DNA of 64,000 bases, taken from Epichloe hybrida. Lineage: Eukaryota > Ascomycota > Sordariomycetes > Hypocreales > Clavicipitaceae. Positions 55,317 to 64,000 of the stretch are shown piece after piece. How positions within the stretch are numbered: position 1 is the first letter of the stretch; each line of letters starts with the position of its first letter. The DNA is taken from assembly GCA_019022495.1 (NCBI GenBank), contig JAFEKR010000029.1, positions 62,001-126,000 of the forward strand, given 5' to 3'. The notes beneath the pieces were generated by a model. The model had not been told where the DNA came from and made no database searches. It saw only the letters and a program-made list of their open reading frames with translations. A program made the position numbers and the translations under genes.

Positions 55317-56708
55317 CCCCGCATCACGGTTTCATCAATTCATGAAAGCCACCGAACGTTGTCATGAGCGTTGTTGCATACCCAATTCGAACATCTCTCA
55401 TGCATCAAACTGGATGCCAAGTCTACCCCAGAAACGCACACCATCGCAACACTACGGATTTTACAAGGTAGAGACAACAACACATGGAATCGAATCCTGT
55501 CCGGTAACTTATAATAATGCACCACCCTACCAGAAACTCATTCCTCCGTCCATCTCGGCTGCATCCGAGCCCTCCCTCCCCCTCGTAGTTGTGAAATATC
55601 TCAGCCGAATGCTACCCTTCAGTCATACCATCACTAATGCAAACAAAACTCTGCAGACTTCATTTGTATTACCCGATGCAAGACATCCATCGCCGCCCCA
55701 CCCACCATCGCCAACGAGATCCCAACGAGAACACCACCTTCACTCTCTCAACGGGCTCGACTTTCTCCTTCAAGATGGCGTGCCATCGACTGCCAAACCC
55801 AAACACACAGAGAATGGTATTACTCAGAGATCTATCCGTAAAGGCCCCGATAATTACCCCACTCTGTCCAAAGCCCACCGAGGGAGATTCATGCCGATCC
55901 TGTCCCGGTCTGTTCTTCTGCATGATAGAGTGCCATTTAGGTCATTTGACCGGCACGAATTCCGAACCGCCTCTACCAATTGTCCGCGTAGTCAGTCACT
56001 GAAGTCTTCTGCACTCGTCTAGATTTGGTATCATGCCTCCCCACTCCTTCTCAGGCCCCGTCATTCCACGTCCTCATTCAAGGGAACGCAAGAGAGGTCA
56101 GTGTTACTCCGTACAGGCTCATGGTTTTTGCAAGAATGAGGGCGAAATGACAAGAAGCACCTGTTCTTTGACTTCAAGCGGGCTTCCCACAATGCTCCAG
56201 AATTTACATTGAATAATGCTTGCTAATTTGAATGGAAAAGAAAATAGAAAGGGCTAGACACACAACCTCCCAATTTTTTCATGCAAAGAGAAGACTCATC
56301 ATACTCAAGATCTCCACAGAAGTCCCAACATATATAAGCATGATATGTGCTCTTCCCATGGGTATTAGCCTTGTCCCATTAATATACCAAAGCGCCAATC
56401 ATTTACAGTGATTTAAAAAAAAATCATCAAAACCGCCAAAACCAAGTTTCCTCCGTGATGTACTCTGCATCACTGGCGCTTGCTGCTGCGGGGACTAACC
56501 CCCCCTCCCCCCAATGCAACCTTATTTAGAGCGCCGTTGGACATAGACAAGACCGCACAGAGAGGTCCAGACTGTGGCATCCGTGTGTGTTTGCGTGCTC
56601 TTTGGGCGAATTTTATACATGGAAAAGCCTCCCGATGAGATATCAAAAAGTTGAAGTGAATATGAGTGCAACATCGTCGTGGTCTGGTGTCGACATTAGA
56701 CATCTGTG
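54979..56708. other. SLD3 upstream region / homeobox 3' flank with A28 tract
   Basis: 1.73 kb. ACGCGT at 55188-55193 lies about 210 bp upstream of the SLD3 ATG. An uninterrupted poly(A) of about 28 bases is at 55287-55314. One exact TACTCCGTA motif is at 56105-56113. One open frame (55342-56022) is listed separately. Confidence 0.5.
55342..56022 (+). CDS. Open frame of 226 codons, doubtful gene
   Basis: The frame MKATERCHERCCIPNSNISH... to TAG at 56022 is unusually long for this intergenic setting and starts soon after the A28 tract. It has no domain, no transmembrane segment and no homologue I recognise, and is Pro/Ser/His-rich. It overlaps no other gene. I list it only because of its length; a chance ORF remains the simpler reading. 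Confidence 0.15.
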   Translation: MKATERCHERCCIPNSNISHASNWMPSLPQKRTPSQHYGFYKVETTTHGIESCPVTYNNAPPYQKLIPPSISAASEPSLPLVVVKYLSRMLPFSHTITNANKTLQTSFVLPDARHPSPPHPPSPTRSQREHHLHSLNGLDFLLQDGVPSTAKPKHTENGITQRSIRKGPDNYPTLSKAHRGRFMPILSRSVLLHDRVPFRSFDRHEFRTASTNCPRSQSLKSSALV

Positions 56709-58362
56709 TCAATTGAAGCTCATATATTGGTGTTGAGTGTTTGACGATGTTGACGCAGTAGACGGTGACAGATCTGACCAGCTGTAGTCCGAGTTGCCGT
56801 CGCTAGCAACGAAACCAAAATAGGACTGGCTCAATTGAGCTGGATACATTGGCACGACATGTTGAGATGAGCATTGGTTGAAGTTGGCAAATGCAGCAGC
56901 ATTATTAACCATGCCCATGCCTGCATGCAGTCTGCCCAAGCCAGGAGCAATCAATGCCTCCTCTGAGATGGACATCTCATACCCAGATCCGAGATGGAAC
57001 AAGCCGTCAGAGAACCCGGGGGTGGTGGGAGGGGTGCGCATTGTAGGGTCCGAGATGATAACATCGGGAGATGTATATTTTCCATTGAGCGTGTAGAGAG
57101 CTGGAGCACCCATAGGCTCTTGCGGTTGTAAAGCGACGGGTGTGTCGGGGGTAGGGGGCGCTGCGGATCCATGATGACCAGCTGCACGAGGCGAAGGACG
57201 CCGTAGAAAAAGGCTGGCCGCATTCTTATCGAAGAAAGGGCTTCGAGGAGTTGCAACAGACTTCGTTACACGCCCGGAGCTTGTACTGGAGGAGACCCTG
57301 CGCATGGAAGTCGCCTGATCCCCTTTCCTGGCATTGTCGTTAGCTCGAGCAGCAGTGTAGGAGTTGCTACGACCACCGCCAATTGATAGTGGAGCAGGAC
57401 GCCGATTTCGACGAGCGGCAATATCGATGCAATCAGGCGATGGAACGTCGTATTCATCAGCCAAAGGTGAAGAGCTGGTGCTAATGTTCACATCCATGTC
57501 ATTGTCGTAGTTTTCCACACTCTGCTGGATACTCTCTGGTCCAGTAAACTCGGAAAATTCGGCAAAGAACTGACGATTGGCTGTATTGCTATTGTCATTG
57601 AGTATTGAGCTTTCCTGCATGGAGAGATAGTCGTCCATCTCATCAGGACGAGCGCAAGAGTTTTCGTCTTCGGCTTTGGCGATGAGATCATCCTCTTGGA
57701 TGGGGAGGGGGAAAGGGGAATCTGACTCCGAGTAGCTACTCTGGCCAGCGTCACTGATTTGGTCAGGAAGAGACTGCTCGGATGGCGACTCAGATGCCTC
57801 CGAATATTGCTTGGAGATGGCAGCAGGTTGGGGGAATGGAGCACTCGAGGCGACAAGATCGCGTTGGCGACTCTTCTCTGGTTGGGTGACATCACCAGAG
57901 TCGGCTCGCTCTTTCTCTAGTCGCTGCTTGGCCTCATATTCTTTGATATTGTTTTCCTTCTTCTCACGAGCCCGCCTGTTCTGAAACCAGTTCTAGTAAC
58001 GACGGATTAGCATGGTAGAAGACGGGTGCATGTAGACATACGGATAAGTCACGTACATTGATTCGAGCATTGTCTACCCTCATTGATTCAGCAAGGGCCT
58101 TCTTGGTAGTACTACTGGGCTTGTAGTTTTTTTGAAACTCTGCTTCCAAGATTTCCACCTCCTCTTTTGAAAGTCGGGGTTTCGACTCGGTAGTTCTCGA
58201 CGTATGGTGGTGTTGGACGAGACGGTTGTGGTGGGTTTGGTATGCTTCCAGAGAATCGGCAAGATATCCGGGGTAATTGGAGGCCTGAGAGTAATTTGAG
58301 AACTGATCCGACATGTTCGAGAAAGCCCAAGAGGGCCATTGAGATTGGCTGAAAGGCCCCAT
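56709..58362 (-). CDS. Homeobox transcription factor (Htf1/Hox2-like)
   Basis: Two exons, 58362-58057 and 57992-56709 (64-nt intron, GTACGT...ACTAG), give 529 residues. A classical homeodomain spans about residues 57-116: RLSKEEVEILEAEFQKNYKP, then ALAESMRVDNARIN, split by the intron before NWFQNRRAREKKENN, with the invariant Trp, Phe, Asn and Arg of helix 3. The rest is Ser/Pro/Asn-rich and disordered, as in fungal developmental regulators. The flanks ESKPRLSKEEVEILEAEFQK and NNIKEYEAKQRLEKE resemble Htf1/Hox2, which controls conidiogenesis in Fusarium and Magnaporthe; this assignment is from memory and less certain than the family. The start at 58362 (MGPFSQSQ) is preferred to 58422. A 5.6-kb gene-poor region lies upstream. 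Confidence 0.9.
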
Positions 58363-59450
58363 GATGTATGCGATTGGCTTGTAAGTGGACAAGCAGGCAG
58401 GCAGCAAGCAGGTTGTGTCCAAAATACGGCAAGTGAAGGCCGGTGTTGAGGTGAGCCGGCGACTAGTGAAGAGACGAAAGAGAGCGCCTTATAAGTTTGC
58501 TTTGACTATCCAGGACCTTGTTGGAGGAAAGAGTGAGTATATATGCTGGCACTAGGTTCCAAAGATATATATATTACAGAAAGGTGAGAGCGTTGACGTC
58601 GTCCTTGTTAACAAGTAGTGGAATATCCCAAGGGTAGGCGAAGATTGAGAATGGAGAGGTAGACTATCGAAAAGGGTGCCGACGTATGAGACAATGAGCA
58701 GTGAGTTGTCTATGATCCCTCTTCAGTGACGATGTTGACCAAGGGAGTAGAAGATTCTTGACGAGGAGGAAGCGTTCACGAGGGAGTGGAAACCTGACGA
58801 GGGGCACGGAGGGTAGATGAAGGAAGGGCAGGACGAGTCTGTATATTGGCGTCTGAGAGCACGTCTGTCTGTCCCGGCGCTGGCCCGGGCAGGCCCTTGC
58901 CATCGTGGACAGTGAGGAGGCGTGTGTGGAGAGCAATGCGCAACCGGCCAGGGTGACGGGAGACGAGCTTCGATCCCTGCAACGGTTGACGGGCATCATC
59001 GAGGGCACTGAGACATGGCATCGAGAGCCCAGAGCGACAGCTTGTTGCGGCACCTCCGGAGGGCATTGTGCATACATAATCCGTACATTGTACATACATG
59101 CACTGGCGGCGTGCTCGGTAAACCGTAAAGCCATGCCAGGTCAGGTTGGCAGGGTAGATGTCGTTGTCTCTCTGCCTTTGGTGTTGGAGAGGGCGGCCTT
59201 GTTTGGTTGCGGACTGGGAAGCGGGCGAGCGAGCAGGCCTCTTGCGCAGGACAGGGGTGGGGAAGGTGCAGCCCAGACAATGGCCCCTCGCTAAGACACC
59301 GAGACACCGACACCGCGACACCGCGACACTGCGACACCCCTTCCTCCTTCCTTGTGTCCGTCTCCTTCCCGCTGTCGCGTGGGTGCTCGGTGGTGGTGCA
59401 CGTCTGGCCTTGGTGCGCCTCGTAGTCGGAGCTGGGGGCTTCGCCTCAGA

Positions 59451-59607
59451 GACCAGACCAGACAGACACCAGACCAGACAGACACCAGCAGACCAGACAG
59501 ACGCCAGCAGACCAGACAGACACACCAGACCAGACAGACACACCAGACCAGACAGACACACCAGACCAGACAGACACACCAGACCAGACAGACACACCAG
59601 ACCAGAC
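59451..59607. repeat. 18-bp minisatellite, ACACCAGACCAGACAGAC unit
   Basis: About five regular 18-bp units (59519-59607), preceded by irregular 16-19-bp variants from 59451. It encodes a repeated HTRPDR on the plus strand and CLVWCV on the minus, which produces spurious open frames in both directions. Confidence 0.93.
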
Positions 59608-61473
59608 GTGTGTTCGTGTCGAGTGCCAGAGCTTGCCTCCCGACCGACAGCCTACGGCCCACTAACCCGCGGGGTGGAGGGTGGAGGGTGGAGGATGGAG
59701 GATGGAGGATGGAGGGTGTGAAAGTTCATGACCTGGTGGGCCAAGGTTGTATGGGTAGCGGCATGGCGGAGCACGGCGGCGGCGGCGGCGGCGGCGTCAG
59801 CTCTGTGAGCCTCTGTCCACTGCGAAGGCATCCCTGGCAAACTCCCTCGTCAAGGAGGACTGGGGCGGGGTCTTGGACGTCTTGGACATCTTGGACCTGG
59901 TGGCGCGAACAAGCTTCAAAGGCTGACAGCAAGCAGTTGGCAGATGGCAGATGGTGAGTCTACATGTACATACTACATAATATCGTGTACGGACTAGGCC
60001 CCCTTGCCATCGACGTGGGGCGGGCGGTCAGCGTTGTCTGTAGGGATCGCATGGTCGTCACGGTCCTGCGCGGACGCGAGAACCTGCATCCCGCGTGCCA
60101 GATACTCCCAAGTATGGAGCGATATTCACGTTGAGCAGATTGGTGGTTCTTCAACCGTGCATGGATCAGCTTCAACTACGGAGTAGTATTAGCTGGTTTG
60201 TCCTAGTTTCAACTTCCTGGTTTCAACACAGGGCTGAGAATAGTGGCGTGAGCTTGTCGCCTGGCCGCGCAAGTGACGAGTTTTGACTTCTTATTACACG
60301 GCGCACTCGAGCACCATGTCGTCGTCGTGCCATGGTGTTTACGCATGCCATGTTGACTTTTTTTCCCTGCCTTTTCATTTACCATTTTCTTGCTTACCGT
60401 TACGAGCGTAGCTTTATTACGGGCCTACCTGCGCACGCCGGCTCGCACTCACTACAGAAGGGCAACCCAGGGAGGCACCGATCCGTCGAGCCTCAAGGTG
60501 AGATGCGCAAAGGGAAGTTGCTAGTACGGAGTAGAGGGGTGTCACTGACGCCAAGCACTACCAAGGCGGGCTGAGGATGGATGTCGAGATAACATGCTTT
60601 CCTCCACCGCAAGGCTGTCAGATTCTGTCACTCACCCTCTCGACGGCCAGGTGACTGGTTGTCTGTTGCCTGTTGCGACCGTTGCTGCGGCGGACTCTGA
60701 CTGCGTTGATGAAGCAGTGCTTCCCAGAATGTCGGCGGTTTATTCTGCAGTCCTCGTGAATGGAGCACAGCAGCCAAGGACAACGTTTGGATGCGACGGA
60801 GTGGAGCATAAAGAGTCAAGACGCACTTCTCAATGTGCCAGTACGGAGTACACCCAACAAAGCACGATTGCTCAATCAATGAGCTGCTGATAATCCGTAC
60901 AGAACGCGGACCTGGTTGGAAGAAAAGGCACTACACTTTTCGGTGGGTTCTTGACTGTCGAGACGGCATTCGAACACTTTGAGATTCTTGGCTAAAAGTC
61001 CGCTTCCCTGCAGCTCGCGTGGTACTGATGGGGCAGTATCACATTCAGCACGGCGCACCTCCCACCGTGGTCCGTACATGTACATACTTTCATACATGTG
61101 TAGGTCAGCGGACGTCGTGTGAACCTTGAAGAACTTGACTGGTCTTTGACTCCGTGCACGGTTTACCTACAGTATCGCCTGCTGTTAGCTTGGATATTGT
61201 TGTTGGCTCTTTTTCCTATCCAGCAAAGGTATCGTCAGCCCAGCCGGTTGGCCGTGTGCTGCTTGTATTCTATCCGTATTGGGGCTTCGCCAAAAGCAAA
61301 CGAAATAAAAAGAGAAACTGCATATGGGCCCACACTCACTGGTTCCATCTCTCTCTTCTATTGTTCTTCACCTCTCAGTCTCTCTGCTCCTGTATCAGTC
61401 CTTTCCATTTAAAAGTTACTTTTCTCCGTATTAGTATGGCATGGGTTTTTTCTTTCCCCCTTTTGATCTAGCG

Positions 61474-61639
61474 TCCTTGGCGAACGGTGATGACCCCAGT
61501 CAGGCTACTTTCCAACGATCCCAGGAGCAAGCAAGCAGGGTATTAAGAGGGCGACATCCTTGGCGAACGGTGATGACCCCAGTCAGGCTACTTTCCAACG
61601 ATCCCAGGAGCAAGCAAGCAGGGTATTAAGAGGGCGACA
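61474..61639. repeat. Perfect 83-bp tandem duplication
   Basis: Bases 61474-61556 are repeated without mismatch at 61557-61639. The unit is not a multiple of three and shows no gene. Perfect identity implies a recent event without RIP-like C-to-T change. Confidence 0.95.
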
Positions 61640-62032
61640 TCTGGAGCTTTGCCTTTGGAGGAGTCAATGCAAGCCCCCCCCCCCCCGCGCGCCCCTCATA
61701 CCAAAGTTGGCATGGAATTATGTACCGATTGCAATCAATTTGCTCAAATTAGAGGTCATGCTGCTGAATTTCATCATCTCTCTGCCTCGAGCTAAATCAC
61801 ATTAACGCCTCCTGACGTCTAACTTGGCTGTTTACAGAGTACCAACCAAACCTCTAACGTCTTGCCGCATTTCAACCCTTCGTGGTCAACATGCTGCCCG
61901 TCTTGAACAGCAGCGAAAGATGTTGCTTCAAAACTTGTATGCAACGCTGCCAGTGCCTGTCCAGTGTCTTGTGTCACTGAGACTGTCTGAACGCTTTTCT
62001 GTTTTCTCCACAAACCCAAATACATTGATGCC

Positions 62033-62223
62033 ATGCAGGCGTTTTACCTCGGGAAGTTCCTCGCCCAATCACGCTGGCCCAAGTTCAATGCGGCGGCGAT
62101 CGGGACGTCGGTGGTGCTATTAGGTGCTATTATTATGTACTCGGCCCGTTGGTGGAGTTCGGCACAGATGGAGTCTTCAAGCATGTTGGGTCAAGCACGG
62201 AGGACCGAGTCAACTGATAAAGT
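62033..62223 (+). CDS. Possible exon or short ORF with one membrane span, abutting NUMT
   Basis: ATG at 62033 opens MQAFYLGKFLAQSRWPKFNA, followed by the hydrophobic stretch AAIGTSVVLLGAIIMYSARW. A GTAAGT donor-like site at 62224 lies just where the mitochondrial insertion begins. No family recognised. Either a remnant exon of a gene interrupted by the NUMT or chance; low confidence. Confidence 0.2.
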
Positions 62224-62224
62224 A

Positions 62225-62610
62225 AGTAAACGGTGGTCCAATTTCACTGGGTCAATCATAGAGACAGCTGTTGTATCGTTACACCATTCATGCAAGACCG
62301 CATTTAACGGCCAAGGCATTTCGCTACCTTAGGACCCTCACGTTAAGGCCGCCTTTAACCGGGGTTTCCGTCGACATCAAATAGTAGTATATTAAATTAT
62401 CTCTGTTAACCAGCCGGCACCGGGCAGATATCACACTCTATACTTAGATTTTTCATCTTTCAGCAGAGTGCTGTGTTTTAATTAAACAGTCGTACAACAT
62501 TATTCCATGCTTCTTCCTCTTTACTTGATATTAATCAAGAATAATGAGCCCTCCTTATTCCGAAGTTACGGTAGTCAATTTGCCGAGTTCCTTTATGATT
62601 GTTAGTTTGT
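62225..62610 (-). pseudogene. NUMT: nuclear copy of mitochondrial LSU rRNA (rnl) fragment
   Basis: The minus strand reads as large-subunit rRNA of bacterial/mitochondrial type. Conserved blocks in LSU order are: AACTCGGCAAATTGACTACC and CCGTAACTTCGG (near 62550-62590), ACAGCACTCTG (about 62465), TGCCCGGTGCCGG (about 62412-62428), AAACCCCGGTTAAAGGCGGC, GGTCCTAAGGTAGCGAAATG (about 62315-62334, the helix 69 region), CATGAATGG (about 62285) and GTCTC/CCCAGTGAAATTGG (about 62240-62270). The spacing matches domain IV of 23S rRNA continuously, so this is one collinear fragment. It sits among nuclear repeats with no other mitochondrial sequence, so it is an insertion and not a mitochondrial contig. 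Edges are approximate to within about 15 bp. Confidence 0.88.
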
Positions 62611-64000
62611 GGTCGGGCCATCGCAATGAGCCTTCGAGGTTCAGTTTATGACGGCGACGATGGAAAATCCACCCAACTTGATGGGGCGGGCATATACAGT
62701 GACATGTACATACATATGGATTAGTGTGCCCCACCAAGCGAGCCAGCCCGTGCCGCCCAACCAACTTCCAGGACAACTGAGACAACCCTTTTTCTAAAAA
62801 GAAATTGGTTAAAATTATTACCTCTTCCACCCGCGTCGAGTCCAACCGGCTAATTCTCCCGAAGCTTTTGCCCAATGCAGCGGGCGAGTTCCTCATTCGG
62901 TTCGGTCGCCGGAGCTGGGGACACGCAGGGGACACTAAAAACGCATGTGAGTCCAACCCTGTTGTCGCAAGCGCAGGCGCAGGCGTGCTCTGGTCCTAAT
63001 TTCTGGTCCTGGTCCTGATCCTGGTCCTGGTTCTGGTTCTGCTTGTCGAGGCAGCCACCACCAACAAGCCACCCAAACACATCTTGATGAACGGGCGGAT
63101 TGAGTGGCCTCTGACTGGGTCCAGACATCGGGACGGCCAAACGCCTTTTGGAATCTCGAGAGAGTCATGGCGTCCGGCACCCCGGTCATCTCGAGGCGGA
63201 AAAGCAACCCTCTTTTTGACAGCTTTCGCTAATGATGGCGTTTAATTGGCTGACACTCGGTGCAACGCTCCAGAAGGAGGATGCAGTCTGTATCACCCGT
63301 TACGGAATACATACATACATATGTCTCCTTGTCTGCATCTGACATCCATCATCGTCAGGAGGACAACTCGACACCACACCCTGCGCTGCCACACCACACC
63401 ACACCACACGCTTCAGCAGCCCCGTTCCCGACACAAGCACCTGGCCTTGATCCCTGCCCGCTGAACGAGTGCTTGATTGCACGCGCGGCCGCCTTTTTGG
63501 GCATTGGACCACTCGCCATCGAGCCAGAGAAGGTAGTAAATTTCGAGAGATGAAATCGCATCAGGCTACGGCTGAGGTGAGACTCCTTCTCGACCGTGCC
63601 GTAATATCCCATTGAGTAACGTCTCGTTTGGTGAAGACGAGGCGGGCTGAATTCCAGATGTAGCATACATGAGACTACGAAAATCGACTAAGCCTGTTTT
63701 TTAGGGCAGATTCGTTCAAACGAGTTATCACACATGGAAGGCTATTATGACACCAGCCATGTTTTGTTGGTACAGACCAGTAACCCAACCGCGCCAACGG
63801 ACGCTTCTCGCTCAAGTGGGTTCGATGCTGAGTTTATGGATACCTCGATCTGCGACACAAAGAAGATGACAACATGATAGAGGAAGCAGCAGGATAGAGC
63901 GATTGTGATGGACCTGGCCTAGCGCGGGGAGGGGGTGAATAAAGTGCACGCTCCATCTCGGCAGCTAGCTCATGTCCATCCTGTTGAGGCTTTCCCGACG

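Larger units (their letters stand above)
58363..64000. other. Gene-poor, repeat-rich flank upstream of the homeobox gene
   Basis: 5.6 kb without a convincing gene. It holds the 5' leader and promoter of the homeobox gene, several mini- and microsatellites (59293-59340 CGACACCG-type; 59451-59607; 59674-59718 GGAGGAT-type; 59774-59796 GGC; 62990-63040 CCTGGT-type), three exact TACGGAGTA copies (60177, 60525, 60842), an 83-bp tandem duplication and a mitochondrial rRNA insertion. Many open frames here are produced by the repeats. The last 400 bp show nothing I recognise. Confidence 0.6.

Noticed and set aside
59158..59721. 187-codon frame (and minus-strand partners) over the minisatellite
   Set aside because: Open only because the 18-bp repeat has no stops in several frames; no recognisable protein.
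1..64000. tRNA genes, CRISPR arrays, intact transposons
   Set aside because: I looked for B-box-like GGTTCGANNCC with matching A-boxes, regular spacer arrays, and transposase or reverse-transcriptase motifs and found none I could support by eye. A tRNAscan or repeat search could still reveal some.

Overview
This is a dense nuclear segment from a filamentous ascomycete. The evidence is short introns (mostly about 48-130 nt) with GTATGT/GTAAGT-type donors and CTAAC-like branch points, roughly 50% GC coding sequence, and protein sequences that read like Sordariomycetes orthologues. Hypocreales is my best guess, but that is an inference and not something the sequence proves. I rebuilt exon structures by hand from reading frames, splice signals and family knowledge. 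Every multi-exon model below closes in frame.

Layout. 0-12 kb: 3' end of a NUP159-like nucleoporin, RPC40 (Pol I/III), a probable tiny spliced membrane-protein gene, UBA3 (NEDD8 E1, antisense) with an apparent 6-nt microexon, TEL2, and a STE20/GCK-family kinase. 12-28 kb: MSH3, an unrecognised C2H2-like protein, BET2 (Rab geranylgeranyltransferase beta), a RhoGAP, and the divergent pair RRS1 / mS29 (DAP3). 28-46 kb: the divergent pair MCM7 / PEX1, CHD1, and RLI1 (ABCE1). 46-58 kb: PRP40, TRS65 (TRAPPII), SLD3, and a homeobox regulator. 58.4-64 kb: a gene-poor, repeat-rich flank upstream of the homeobox gene. It carries a minisatellite, a perfect 83-bp tandem duplication and an insertion of mitochondrial large-subunit rRNA sequence (NUMT).

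The genes are housekeeping: replication and repair (MCM7, SLD3, MSH3, TEL2), chromatin (CHD1), transcription, splicing, ribosome biogenesis and recycling (RPC40, PRP40, RRS1, RLI1, mS29), trafficking (BET2, TRS65) and peroxisome import (PEX1). Many are arranged as divergent pairs with short shared promoters. There is no operon, secondary-metabolite cluster, intact transposon, CRISPR array or tRNA gene that I can support. The most unusual signals are the 6-nt exon in UBA3, the NUMT, a small spliced ORF between RPC40 and UBA3, a 9-bp motif (TACGGAGTA) repeated eight times only between genes, and two Arg-Asp/Arg-Glu repeat tracts in CHD1 and PRP40.
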